The position numbers and the translations under genes are program-made. A model generated the notes under the pieces. It saw only the letters and a list, made by a program, of their open reading frames with translations. It was not told the origin of the DNA and ran no database searches. A stretch of DNA of 64,000 nt from Lewinella sp. JB7 (GTDB lineage Bacteria > Bacteroidota > Bacteroidia > Chitinophagales > Saprospiraceae), in NCBI RefSeq assembly GCF_024297185.1, contig NZ_JANCTD010000004.1:186001-250000 (forward strand), in the 5' to 3' direction. Below, in pieces: positions 24,825 through 34,215 of the stretch (position 1 is its first letter; every line of letters starts with the position of its first letter).

Positions 24825-26363
24825 ATGGACGCCGCCAAAAGCTTACTGGTAATTCTCGACGGCTGGGGAATCGGTCAACGCCCGGAAGCGGACGCACTGG
24901 CCCAGGCCCACACCCCGAACTTCGACCGGATCTACCGCGACAACCCCCACGCTACCCTGGTCACCTACGGCGAGGAAGTGGGGCTGCCGGAAGGTCAGAT
25001 GGGAAACTCGGAGGTGGGTCACCTCAATCTCGGCGCCGGTCGCGTAGTCTACCAGAGTTTCGCTCGCATCAATAAGGCGATCCGCGAAGGAGAACTTCAG
25101 CAACTGGAAACCCTACAGAATGCCCTGCGCTACGCCCGCGAACGGGGCAAGGCCTTTCACCTCATCGGGCTGGTCAGCGACGGCGGCGTACACAGTCACA
25201 TCAACCACCTTCTGCGACTCACCGACATTGCCACGGCGGCGGGCAACGAACGCATCTACGTACACGCCTTCACCGACGGGCGCGACGTGGCCCCCACTTC
25301 CGGAAGGGGCTTCATCAGTACCTTGCTCGACCACATTCAGGATCAACCTACCCAGCTGGCTACGGTAGCGGGTCGTTTTTACGCCATGGACCGCGATACC
25401 CGCTGGGAACGCATCGCCGAGGCCTACCACGCCATGGTCAACGGGCAGGGTCGCAAAACCCGGGACGTACTCTCCGCCATGCAGGCCGAATACGACGAAG
25501 GGACGACGGATGAATTCCTTCACCCCCTGATCCTGACCGACGACGAAGGCGACCCCGTTGCCCGGATCGAGCCGGGGGACGTGGTGATGTGCTTCAACTT
25601 CCGCACCGACCGGCCCCGGCAAATCACGCGGGCCCTCACCCAGGAGGATTTCCCCGAGCATAAAATGTACCGCATTCCGAACCTGCGCTACATCTGCCTG
25701 ACCCAGTACGACGAAAAGTATACCGGAGTCGAGGTGCTGTTCACTCCGGACGACCTGACCAAGACCATGGGACAGGTCGTCAGCGAAGCCGGAAAGACGC
25801 AGTTGCGGATCGCGGAGACGGAGAAGTACGCCCACGTGACCTTCTTCTTCAGCGGGGGCCAGGAGGATCAGTTCCCCGGCGAACGCCGCATCCTGATCGA
25901 TTCGCCACGCGACGTGGAAACCTACGATCAGAAACCGGAGATGAGCGTCTACGCCGTCACGGAGGCCGCCATCCGCGACATCGAGGAGCGTGGCCCCGAT
26001 TTTATCTGTCTCAATTACGCCAATACCGACATGGTCGGACATACAGGCAACTGGGACGCCGCCATACGGGCCGCCGAGGCCGTGGACGAATGCCTGGGGC
26101 GTTTGCTTACCGCCGCCCAGGTGCACGACTATCACTGCATCGTACTGGCCGACCACGGAAACAGCGACGTGATGATCAACGAGGACGGTAGCGTAAATAC
26201 CGCGCACACCACCAATCCGGTGCCCGTCGTATACGTGGGCCCGGCCGTCGATCGCGTTCGGTTGCGTACGGACGGTAAGCTGGGTGACGTGGCCCCTACC
26301 CTGCTGGAGCTGATGAAGATCCCCCAACCCCGGGAAATGTCGGGCGTGAGTCTGCTGCGTTGA
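24825..26363 (+). CDS. gpmI: 2,3-bisphosphoglycerate-independent phosphoglycerate mutase
   Basis: 512 residues from the ATG at 24825 (MDAAKSLLVILDGWG). Interconverts 3- and 2-phosphoglycerate in glycolysis. The metal/nucleophile Ser is in QMGNSEVGHLNLGAGR; the substrate site shows GLVSDGGVHSHINH and the phosphatase-domain metals are in LNYANTDMVGHTG and LADHGNSD. Normal length. Confidence 0.97.
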   Translation: MDAAKSLLVILDGWGIGQRPEADALAQAHTPNFDRIYRDNPHATLVTYGEEVGLPEGQMGNSEVGHLNLGAGRVVYQSFARINKAIREGELQQLETLQNALRYARERGKAFHLIGLVSDGGVHSHINHLLRLTDIATAAGNERIYVHAFTDGRDVAPTSGRGFISTLLDHIQDQPTQLATVAGRFYAMDRDTRWERIAEAYHAMVNGQGRKTRDVLSAMQAEYDEGTTDEFLHPLILTDDEGDPVARIEPGDVVMCFNFRTDRPRQITRALTQEDFPEHKMYRIPNLRYICLTQYDEKYTGVEVLFTPDDLTKTMGQVVSEAGKTQLRIAETEKYAHVTFFFSGGQEDQFPGERRILIDSPRDVETYDQKPEMSVYAVTEAAIRDIEERGPDFICLNYANTDMVGHTGNWDAAIRAAEAVDECLGRLLTAAQVHDYHCIVLADHGNSDVMINEDGSVNTAHTTNPVPVVYVGPAVDRVRLRTDGKLGDVAPTLLELMKIPQPREMSGVSLLR

Positions 26364-26439
26364 TGCCTGACCGGTAGCGGATGCGTAACCAAACCTCCGG
26401 CGGGCGTGTTGGTTAGGAGCATAACGAACCCGTGAACCG

Positions 26440-27171
26440 ATGAAACGATTTTTTCCCTTCCTGCTGCTGGCTATTGGGCTATTCGCCTGCGACAGTCAGC
26501 GCAGCACCGCCACTACGACCACCGCGGAAACCTCCCCGGCTGCGACCACTAATTCCCGGCCCGGCGACGAGCAACTGGCGGGGAAAATCAGCATCGAAGC
26601 CCTCGACGCCCAGTATCCCGACGCCGAAAAAGCTTACTTCGCCGGCGGGTGCTTTTGGTGCACGGAAGCATCCTTCACCCGTATTCAGGGGGTAAAGGAC
26701 GTATATAGCGGATACGCCGGCGGAGAGCTGGAAAACCCCACCTACGAGGACAGCAACACGAAGACCAGCGGGCACGCCGAGAGCATCGTGGTGTACTACG
26801 ACCCCGACGTCATCACGTACGACAAACTGCTCGACGTTTTCTTCGTCGCCCACGACCCCACCCAGCTCAACCGCCAGGGACCCGACGTCGGTCCGCAGTA
26901 CCGCTCCACCATCTTCCCCCTCAATGACGCGCAGCGCAGCGCGGCCGAAGCCAAGATTCGCGCCCTCGACGAAAGCGGCAAGTTCAGCCAACCCATCGCG
27001 ACCACCATCGAGGACCCCATCCGCTTCTGGGTGGCCGAACCCTACCACCAGGACTACTACGAAAACCCCAGTAACCCGAACCAGGGCTACGTGCAGGGCG
27101 TCAGTAAGCCGAAGGTCGATAAGGTCATGCGGGAGTTCAACGACATCCTGAAGCCGGAGTACCGGCAGTAG
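26440..27171 (+). CDS. msrA: Peptide-methionine (S)-S-oxide reductase, lipoprotein form
   Basis: 243 residues. An N-terminal lipobox (IGLFACDSQ) and Thr/Ala/Pro-rich spacer place it in the envelope, where it repairs oxidised methionine in exported proteins. The active site is FAGGCFWCTEASF, with the catalytic Cys followed by a second Cys three positions on, the likely resolving partner. GHAESIVVYYDP and the aromatic substrate box are present. No MsrB domain is fused. Confidence 0.95.
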   Translation: MKRFFPFLLLAIGLFACDSQRSTATTTTAETSPAATTNSRPGDEQLAGKISIEALDAQYPDAEKAYFAGGCFWCTEASFTRIQGVKDVYSGYAGGELENPTYEDSNTKTSGHAESIVVYYDPDVITYDKLLDVFFVAHDPTQLNRQGPDVGPQYRSTIFPLNDAQRSAAEAKIRALDESGKFSQPIATTIEDPIRFWVAEPYHQDYYENPSNPNQGYVQGVSKPKVDKVMREFNDILKPEYRQ

Positions 27172-27244
27172 GTCCGCACCACCGGCGGGAGGACCCCAGC
27201 AGGCCGTCCGGTCCGGGACGAGGCCCGCCCAATTCCCTATACCA

Positions 27245-27826
27245 ATGCACGACATCGAGCCCCACTTCCAGTGGCGCGACAAGTACCGCGCCGAAGACGA
27301 TTCCTCCTCCCCCTTCTACGGGAGACGCTATAGTGAGTTCAGCTACTCCAACCGGGTATACAACTACCTGCTTCATCCCCAGTGGGACGAGTTCGGCTCC
27401 GAAACCCTCTACCTGAAGGTCCTCTTCGTGGACTACGACGAACGGTACGCCATCATCGAGTTGATCGGGGAGTGGAACGATGCCCTCCACAACGATTCGA
27501 TGCACCTGAAGCGGGAGGTGATCGACTACCTGGTTGCCGAAGGCATCACGCAGTACATCCTAATCATGGAGGGGGTCCTTAATTTCCATTCGGACGCCGA
27601 CGATTACTACGAAGAGTGGCACCAGGAAATCGTGGACGCTAACGGCTGGATCGCCATGCTCAACGTACTTGATCACGTCCGGGACGAAATGAACGACGCG
27701 GGACTGGACAAATTCATCCGCTTCGGCGAGCACCTTAACCACCTCACCTGGCGCCCCCAGAAGCCCCGGCGGGTGCACGAGGCGATCGAAGGCCTACTGC
27801 AGACCGACACGAAGCGTGTGTACTAG
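27245..27826 (+). CDS. Conserved protein of unknown function
   Basis: 193 residues, strongly acidic and rich in Tyr, Trp and His. Recognisable stretches are HPQWDEFGSETLYLKVLFVDY and GEWNDALHNDSMHLKREVID. I cannot assign a domain; it is cytosolic by sequence and resembles other conserved hypothetical proteins of this phylum. Its stop codon overlaps that of the next, convergent gene by four bases. Confidence 0.75.
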   Translation: MHDIEPHFQWRDKYRAEDDSSSPFYGRRYSEFSYSNRVYNYLLHPQWDEFGSETLYLKVLFVDYDERYAIIELIGEWNDALHNDSMHLKREVIDYLVAEGITQYILIMEGVLNFHSDADDYYEEWHQEIVDANGWIAMLNVLDHVRDEMNDAGLDKFIRFGEHLNHLTWRPQKPRRVHEAIEGLLQTDTKRVY

Positions 27827-28269
27827 GCCCGTTCCTTCTTTTGCTTTTTGAGAATCATGCGCCCGCGGCGACGAGTGTCGCTGAAGGTATGGTCACTGAC
27901 TTCCTGCCAGTAGCCCCGCAATTCGCTGTCCCACAGGTCGGGTTTATACACGATCTGGTACTGCCGGTTGAATTCCGGCATGATGGCGTTGTCCCCGTCG
28001 CCCACGAACGAAATTTCCACCAGCGACAGGGAGCGGTCGCCGTAGTAATACCCGCTCAGGTCCATGCGCAGCACCTTCCCGTCGGGCAGCGTGACGTAGC
28101 TGCGTCCGGTCACCCGGCTACCGTCGGTGGTGATGTACAGTTGCATCGGCAGGGCCTCGTTGGAGTAAATGCCGCCTACCGTCATGGTGCCTTCCCAGAG
28201 CCCGTCCAGGGAGGTCTGGGCGGTCAGCAGCAGGGGCAGTAGGAAGACGGAGAAGAGAAAAGCTTTCAT
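27823..28269 (-). CDS. Small secreted protein of unknown function
   Basis: 148 residues with a clear signal peptide (MKAFLFSVFLLPLLLTAQ). The rest is beta rich, with LDGLWEGTMTVGG near the start and VTGRSYVTLPDGK, LSGYYYGDRSLSLVEISF later, and a basic tail (RRRGRMILKKQKKE). It has a lipocalin/avidin-like look (short strands after G-x-W), but this is only an impression. Confidence 0.75.
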   Translation of the reverse strand: MKAFLFSVFLLPLLLTAQTSLDGLWEGTMTVGGIYSNEALPMQLYITTDGSRVTGRSYVTLPDGKVLRMDLSGYYYGDRSLSLVEISFVGDGDNAIMPEFNRQYQIVYKPDLWDSELRGYWQEVSDHTFSDTRRRGRMILKKQKKERA

Positions 28270-28389
28270 CACGGCAGGATGGGGGTAAGAAGACGGGACG
28301 TTCCCCTTTGGCGGGTGACCGAGTGAAGAAACGGAATTTTCCGCGGCTTCGTTGCGGGCCGGTAGGTCGGCCGCCTTACTTTGGGCCCC

Positions 28390-29886
28390 GTGACCACTCC
28401 CCCGCCCTATTCTTCCCTGTTGCGCGCCGTGACCCTGGGAACCGCCCGCCGCGATCCGCCCGCGGAAGTGGCAACGTGGCTCGCATCCCTCGACGCAGTC
28501 GATCCGACCGCCGACGATGCGGAGCGGCTACTGGCGGCGATCGCTGTAGGGGAACGCCTGGAACGCCTTCGTCCGCACCGCGCGCGCCCGCCGTCCGGGC
28601 CCGCGGACGTCGCGCCCGCCGAGACGGGCTCCCCGCCCGCCCTCCGGCTCGCGCGCGGACTGCAGCTTATGCTGGAAGGGACCTATACCGAACTGCTGGA
28701 CGAAGGGATCGACCTTGTACTCGAGCGGAAAACTTACGTTCCCCCGCCCCTGTTGCCGGCCTTGCTCCAGCGCGCCGCCGCCCTGATGGAGGAAGATTTC
28801 CCCCGTGCCCGGACGTACGTACGCGCCGGTGGACGGCGCGCTAACTGGCTGGCCGAGCGCAATCCTGACTGGGCCGAACTGGCTACGGGCTTCGACTACG
28901 TCCGGGCCTGGCGAGCCACTGATCAACCGTCGCATCGGGCGAAACTGCTCGCCCGGTGGCGGTTCACGGCTCCGGACGCCGCCCGGGAAGCGCTGGCGAA
29001 GGGCTGGTCCGACCAGAGCCCCCGCAATCAGGAGATACTACTGGAAGGAATGGCGGTGGGCCTTTCCGCGGCGGATCATTCCTGGTTGCGCGAAAGCCTC
29101 TCCCCGAAACGTAAGGGTGTGCGGCGCGTGCTCACGGCCTTACTGCTGCGGGCCGGGGAGCCGGAGGCAATAGCCGATCTGGGGGAGCTCGCCCGGGCGA
29201 TCGTCAGCGAAGGGGGCGATCTGCGGACCACGGTTGTCCACGCTGAACACAAGGAACTGCTGAAGAAATACGGAGGACTGAAGGCCCCGCAGACCCTGGA
29301 CCAGTGGTTGCTGGAAATTATGCCCCCCTCCAGCTGGGACGAATGGGTAAAACTGAAGCCGCCAACCTGGTGGTTATCTCTCAAGCCTTTACAAGTCCGG
29401 AGCGTAGGACGGGCGGTAGCCACTTTCGACAATCCGGGGCGGAAGGTGGAATTTCTGGACTTCCTGCTACGGGAGAGTCCGCCACAATTCCCCGCCGAAC
29501 TGGGCGTGGAGCTCGTCCGCCAGCTACCGGACGCCGCCTTCGACCGCCTGTACGAGTCTTTACTCACCGATCAGCGCGATGCCCTGCGGTTGCGGGGACT
29601 GCCCCGGTGGCTGGCGCTAAACCGTCGTTCGGCCTGGTCCGAGCGGCTCACCCGGGCGATGGTGAGGCGGCTGCTGGACGACCTGGAAAACCGGCAGCTC
29701 GATTACGCCACCCAGCGTGATTTGGCGCTGCACTGGAAACTTGCCACGCCGCTCCTGCACCCCGCGGTCTTCTCCTGGTTGCGGCAGCAACTGCATTCCG
29801 CCACCGAGCGCTACGACGCCTTCGGTAAACTGGCCACCACGATGTTGCAGACAACGGCCTTCCGGCGGGAGCTGAGCCGGACCTAA
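28390..29886 (+). CDS. DUF5691 domain protein
   Basis: About 498 residues if the GTG at 28390 is used; a TTG nine bases earlier is also in frame. The family shows the conserved opening LLRAVTLGTARR and an all-helical HEAT-like body (NWLAERNPDWAEL, ARWRFTAPDAAREALAKGWSD, KRKGVRRVLTALLLRAGE). DUF5691 genes usually sit next to SWIM zinc-finger, MoxR-ATPase and VWA genes in Bacteroidota and Cyanobacteria; those partners are not adjacent here. Function unknown. Confidence 0.75.
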   Translation: MTTPPPYSSLLRAVTLGTARRDPPAEVATWLASLDAVDPTADDAERLLAAIAVGERLERLRPHRARPPSGPADVAPAETGSPPALRLARGLQLMLEGTYTELLDEGIDLVLERKTYVPPPLLPALLQRAAALMEEDFPRARTYVRAGGRRANWLAERNPDWAELATGFDYVRAWRATDQPSHRAKLLARWRFTAPDAAREALAKGWSDQSPRNQEILLEGMAVGLSAADHSWLRESLSPKRKGVRRVLTALLLRAGEPEAIADLGELARAIVSEGGDLRTTVVHAEHKELLKKYGGLKAPQTLDQWLLEIMPPSSWDEWVKLKPPTWWLSLKPLQVRSVGRAVATFDNPGRKVEFLDFLLRESPPQFPAELGVELVRQLPDAAFDRLYESLLTDQRDALRLRGLPRWLALNRRSAWSERLTRAMVRRLLDDLENRQLDYATQRDLALHWKLATPLLHPAVFSWLRQQLHSATERYDAFGKLATTMLQTTAFRRELSRT

Positions 29887-29890
29887 TGCC

Positions 29891-29898
29891 TATCTTTG
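29891..29898 (+). promoter_or_regulatory. -7 promoter box upstream of trhO
   Basis: TATCTTTG, starting five bases after the DUF5691 stop and ending nine bases before the trhO ATG. The very short leader and lack of a clear -33 TTG leave this uncertain. Confidence 0.4.
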
Positions 29899-29907
29899 CG
29901 GCCGCTT

Positions 29908-30954
29908 ATGGAAGGGAATCACGAACTACGCAACTTGCTGTCCCGGGAGCAGTTACAGGCCCGGCTGGACGCGGAGACCGAACCCCGGACGACGCTGTCG
30001 TTCTACCGCTACGCCCGCATCGACGATCCGCAGGCTTTCCGGGATGCGTGTTACGCCCGCTGGTCGGTCCTGGGTGTCCTCGGGCGGATATACATCGCCC
30101 GGGAGGGGATCAACGGGCAACTTTCCGTGCCAAGTTCGCGGCTGGATGAGTTTCGGCAAGCTCTGTACAGCGTACCCTTTCTGGAGGGGACGCGGCTGAA
30201 TATCGCCATTGAGGCCGAGGCAAAATCCTTCCTCAAGCTCATCGTGAAGGTGCGCCCCAAGATCGTGGCCGATGGGCTCGACGACGACACCTTCGACGTA
30301 ACCCGTCGGGGTCGCCACCTCAGTGCCCGGGAAGTGAACGAACTGCTGGACCGGGAGGATACGGTGGTCGTCGATATGCGGAACCACTACGAGAGTGAAG
30401 TAGGCTACTTCCGGGGGGCCATCCGCCCGCAGGTGACCAACTTTCGCGAAATTCTGCCCGTCGTGGAGGAACTGCTGGAAGACAAGAAAGATCGGGAGAT
30501 CGTCATGTACTGCACCGGGGGGATTCGCTGTGAGAAGGCCAGCGCCTACTATCTCCACCGGGGATTCGGCCGCGTGAGCATGGTCGACGGAGGCATCATC
30601 GAATACGCCCGTCAGTGCGAGCAAGAAGGGCTGGAAAAGAAATACATCGGTAAGAACTTCGTCTTCGACGAGCGACTCGGAGAGCGCATCACGGAAGACG
30701 TGGTGAGCCGGTGCCACCAGTGTGGGCACCCGACCGATCGCCAGCTCGACTGTGCGAATACCGCCTGTCATATCCTGTTCGTACAGTGTGAGGCCTGCGC
30801 CACGACCTACGAAAACTGCTGCTCACCGGAATGCCGGGACTTCAACCGGCTGCCCGCCGAAGAACGCGACCGACTGGGGCCCGGCAGGCTATTTAACGGT
30901 CAACGTTTTGGCAAGGCTATGTTAAGCGCGCACGGAGAGGAGGACAAGAAATAG
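29908..30954 (+). CDS. trhO: tRNA uridine(34) hydroxylase (rhodanese-like, TrhO/YceA)
   Basis: 348 residues from the ATG at 29908. An N-terminal acylphosphatase-like domain (LSFYRYARIDDPQAFRD, GRIYIAREGINGQLSVP) is followed by a rhodanese domain with the catalytic loop YCTGGIRCEKAS, and a C-terminal Cys-rich tail (CHQCGHPTDRQLDCANTAC, CEACATTYENCCSPEC) that probably binds zinc. TrhO makes 5-hydroxyuridine at the wobble position, the first step to cmo5U/mcmo5U. Confidence 0.95.
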   Translation: MEGNHELRNLLSREQLQARLDAETEPRTTLSFYRYARIDDPQAFRDACYARWSVLGVLGRIYIAREGINGQLSVPSSRLDEFRQALYSVPFLEGTRLNIAIEAEAKSFLKLIVKVRPKIVADGLDDDTFDVTRRGRHLSAREVNELLDREDTVVVDMRNHYESEVGYFRGAIRPQVTNFREILPVVEELLEDKKDREIVMYCTGGIRCEKASAYYLHRGFGRVSMVDGGIIEYARQCEQEGLEKKYIGKNFVFDERLGERITEDVVSRCHQCGHPTDRQLDCANTACHILFVQCEACATTYENCCSPECRDFNRLPAEERDRLGPGRLFNGQRFGKAMLSAHGEEDKK

Positions 30955-31018
30955 CTGTACCTACATCGTAAGTATTTGATTATCAGCCACCATATTTTTC
31001 AATAAAAGTTCCACCCGC

Positions 31019-31047
31019 TTAACTTTGAGTTAACTTTAGCTTAACTT
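31019..31047. promoter_or_regulatory. Three TTAACTT repeats at 11-bp spacing upstream of susC
   Basis: TTAACTT begins at 31019, 31030 and 31041, an exact 11-base period (one helical turn), in the AT-rich leader between trhO and susC and about 150 bases before the susC ATG. Such phased direct repeats often mark a regulator binding site. The factor is unknown. Confidence 0.5.
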
Positions 31048-31198
31048 AGCGCGGAATTTCTGATAAATGAGCTGTTTGTACGGCTCGGCAAAGAAACTCA
31101 ATATGGAAATTTCGGCCGTCCTTGGCCGGAGTTTTAGCTTGTTCGATCGCAAAACGCACCAAGGCGTGCCCCAAGTTTTCTTCAAAAACCACTCGTAT

Positions 31199-34162
31199 AT
31201 GGAGTTTAGTCGTTTACCCAGACCGTTCTGCGTTCTGATGATCCTTCTATTATATGTCGGAGGCCTCAGCGCGCAGCGCACGGTTATCGGGCAGGTCGTA
31301 GATACCGAAAACACACCGCTGATCGCGGCCACCGTGCAGGTGAAGAATACGACCACCGGAACGGTCACGGACGTCGACGGGAAGTTTGAGCTGACCGTTG
31401 GCGAAAACGCGAATACGCTGGTCGTGTCCTACCTGGGCTACGTGACCCGGGAAGTGGGTATCGTACCCGGCCCGCTGACGATTACGCTGCGAACCAACGA
31501 TAACCTGCTGGACGAAGTCGTGGTCGTCGGCTACGGTACCGTGCAGAAAAGCGATGTCGTAGGCTCTGTGACCAGCGTAGACGTAGACGAGGCCACCGCC
31601 ATTCCGACTACCAACGTAGCGGAAATGCTGCGGGGCCGGGCGCCGGGGGTACAGGTCAACCTGGCCGACCCGCGGCCGGGGGGCACTTCGAATATCGTCA
31701 TCCGGGGCAAGGTGTCCCTGGTCGGCAACGACCCGCTGGTGATCGTCGACGGCGTACCCTACGATAACATCAACGACGTGGCACCGGAAGACATCACCTC
31801 CATCGAAGTGCTGAAGGACGCATCCAGTCAGGCCATCTACGGTGCCCGGGCCGCCAACGGCGTGATCCTCATCACCACCCGCCGCGGCAAGGAAGGGAAG
31901 CTGCAGGTGAACTACCACGGCTACGCCACGGTGCAATCGCTTACCAAAAACTTTGACCTCTATAACGGGGAAGAGTTCGCTCAGGTAAGACGGGAAGCGC
32001 AGCGCACCGACAACAACGACATGTACCTCGACGACGAGATCATCTTCGAACCCCAGGAGCTGCAGACACTGCAGCAGGGTGACTACGTAGACTGGGAAGA
32101 CCTGGTACTCGAGGACGCGCTCATCCAGAGCCATTCCCTCACCCTCGCCGGGGGCGGGCAGAATACCAAGGTGTACACCAGTCTGAACTACTTCGATCAG
32201 GACGGTCTCATCCCCACCTCCGGCTTCAAGCGGGGGGCCATTCGCCTCAACGTGGATCAGCGGGTGAGCGACCGTATATCGCTGCAGGGCAACGTAAATT
32301 TCCAGAAGAGCCAGCAGGACATCGAGTCCTCCTCCCTCAACTTCATCAATATTTCTCCCCTGGCCCGCCCCTTCGACGACAACGGGGACCTGGCCAAGTT
32401 TCCGCTCGGTGAAGGCAGCACGACGGTCAACCCACTCTGGAACATCCGCGAGTCGGACAACCAGCGGGAAACCACCCTGGTCGACCTCAACTTCGTGGGC
32501 AACTACGAATTGCTCCCCGGACTGAGCTACAAGCTCAACACCTTCTTCCGCAACCGGGCCGCGAACCAGGGACTCTACCGCTCCTCCCAGCACTCGGAGG
32601 GCGACGCCGACATCCAGGGGCTGGCCACGCTGACCAACACCTTCTACCGGGAGTACCTGCTGGAAAACATCGTGAATTACTCCCCCGAGATCAACGAGAA
32701 CAACAAGCTGGATCTCCTCTTCGTGCAGGCTACCAACCAGCGCAACTCGGAGGAAACAAGCATTACCAAGTCGGGCTTCCCCAACGACGCCCTGGGCTTC
32801 AACGGCAACGCCAGCGAGGTGCGCGGCAACTCCCGTGACGTGACCCGCCGCCGGCTGGTTTCCTTTCTGGGCCGCGTACGGTACAACCTCAACGATCGTT
32901 ACCTGCTGACGCTGACCATGCGGGCCGACGGTTCCAGCGTATTCGCCCAAAACAACAAGTGGGGCTACTTCCCCGCCGCCGCCGTCGCCTGGAAGGCGCA
33001 CCAGGAACCCTTCCTGCGGGACATCTCCGCCATCACCCAGCTCAAATTGCGGGTGAGCTACGGCTCCACGGGCAACGAAGGCATCGACCCCTCCCAGTCG
33101 CTGGGCGTGGCCGACGATCTGCCCTACACCTTCGGTGGCGTGACCGCCGGCGGATTCGCCCCCCTCACGCGGTTGCCCAACCCCAACCTGAAGTGGGAAA
33201 CCACTACCACGCTCAACGCCGGCATCGATTTCGGTTTCTGGAACAACCGCCTGCTCGGTACGGCCGAATACTACGTATCGAGTACGACCGACTTCCTGCT
33301 CGACCGCGCGCTGGCGGGCACGACGGGCTTCACCGTCACCCGCTTCAACATCGGGGAAGTGGAGAACCGGGGCGTCGAACTGAGTCTCGCCTACGATGTA
33401 GTCCGCAACGAGAATCTGCGGTGGAACGTCGGTGCCGTCTGGTCCGCAAACCGCAACAAGATCATCAGCCTGGATGGATCGACGGACGAGAACGGCGAGC
33501 CCATCGACTTCGTCTCCCAGGGCCTCTTCATCGGAGAGCCCATCGACAACATCCGCCAGCGGGTGTTCGATGGCATCTTCCAGGCGGACGACGACATCGC
33601 CAACTCCGCCCAGCCCGACGCCATGCCCGGCGACGTGCGGGTGGTCGACCTCAACGGCGACGGTATGATCACCGACCTGGACCTGCGGGTGTTCCGCGAA
33701 AATCCGGACTGGTACGGCTCTCTCAACACCACCCTGACCTGGAAAGGCTTCGATCTGTTCGGCGATCTCTACTTCGTCAGTGGTGCCCTGAAGCTCAACC
33801 CCTACCTGGCCGACTTCAACCTCGGCGGTACGCTACAGGGGGCCCGCAACGGCATCAAGGTGAACTACTACACACCGGAAAATCCCAGCACGGAGTTCCC
33901 GCGCCCCCGCCCCAACACTCCCTCCAATCTCTTCGCTCTGGCCGTAAAGGACGCCAGCTACCTGCGCCTGCGGACCCTGACGCTGGGGTACACCATCCCC
34001 CCCGCTACCGTCGGCCGGATTGGCCTGGGCAGCATCAAGGTCTACGCGACCGGCACCAACCTCTTCACGGATACCGAGTACAAATCGTACAGCCCGGAGG
34101 TGAACCCCGGAGCCTTCCCGGACGCGAAGGGCTACACTTTCGGCCTTAAGGTCGGCTTCTAA
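31199..34162 (+). CDS. SusC/RagA TonB-dependent outer membrane transporter
   Basis: 987 residues from the ATG at 31199, where the signal peptide lies (FCVLMILLLYVGGLSAQ). A carboxypeptidase-D-like domain (VIGQVVDTENTPLIAATVQV) is followed by the plug with DEVVVVGYGTVQKSDVVGSV, then VNLADPRPGGTSNIVIRGK and the long beta-barrel ending KGYTFGLKVGF. It takes up a polymer or large ligand through the outer membrane, powered by TonB. No extra N-terminal signalling (STN) domain, so it should not act through an anti-sigma factor. Followed by susD after 53 bases. Confidence 0.96.
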   Translation: MEFSRLPRPFCVLMILLLYVGGLSAQRTVIGQVVDTENTPLIAATVQVKNTTTGTVTDVDGKFELTVGENANTLVVSYLGYVTREVGIVPGPLTITLRTNDNLLDEVVVVGYGTVQKSDVVGSVTSVDVDEATAIPTTNVAEMLRGRAPGVQVNLADPRPGGTSNIVIRGKVSLVGNDPLVIVDGVPYDNINDVAPEDITSIEVLKDASSQAIYGARAANGVILITTRRGKEGKLQVNYHGYATVQSLTKNFDLYNGEEFAQVRREAQRTDNNDMYLDDEIIFEPQELQTLQQGDYVDWEDLVLEDALIQSHSLTLAGGGQNTKVYTSLNYFDQDGLIPTSGFKRGAIRLNVDQRVSDRISLQGNVNFQKSQQDIESSSLNFINISPLARPFDDNGDLAKFPLGEGSTTVNPLWNIRESDNQRETTLVDLNFVGNYELLPGLSYKLNTFFRNRAANQGLYRSSQHSEGDADIQGLATLTNTFYREYLLENIVNYSPEINENNKLDLLFVQATNQRNSEETSITKSGFPNDALGFNGNASEVRGNSRDVTRRRLVSFLGRVRYNLNDRYLLTLTMRADGSSVFAQNNKWGYFPAAAVAWKAHQEPFLRDISAITQLKLRVSYGSTGNEGIDPSQSLGVADDLPYTFGGVTAGGFAPLTRLPNPNLKWETTTTLNAGIDFGFWNNRLLGTAEYYVSSTTDFLLDRALAGTTGFTVTRFNIGEVENRGVELSLAYDVVRNENLRWNVGAVWSANRNKIISLDGSTDENGEPIDFVSQGLFIGEPIDNIRQRVFDGIFQADDDIANSAQPDAMPGDVRVVDLNGDGMITDLDLRVFRENPDWYGSLNTTLTWKGFDLFGDLYFVSGALKLNPYLADFNLGGTLQGARNGIKVNYYTPENPSTEFPRPRPNTPSNLFALAVKDASYLRLRTLTLGYTIPPATVGRIGLGSIKVYATGTNLFTDTEYKSYSPEVNPGAFPDAKGYTFGLKVGF

Positions 34163-34215
34163 ACTATTCAATCCCCCACCGGCCGCCCCCGGCCAACGGT
34201 CAAAGTAATACGTAT

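Noticed and set aside
26386-26415. TAACCAA/TTGGTTA hairpin after gpmI as a terminator
   Set aside because: Only seven paired bases, a 16-base loop and no T-tract; too weak to call.
31067-31198. Earlier start for SusC
   Set aside because: The extra 44 residues precede the signal peptide and are unlike a signal sequence; the ATG at 31199 begins the proper n-region.
31250-33001. A 583-codon minus-strand frame antisense to susC
   Set aside because: The plus-strand SusC has complete plug and barrel motifs; the antisense frame is Val/Gly/Glu-rich with no domain, as is common in GC-rich DNA.
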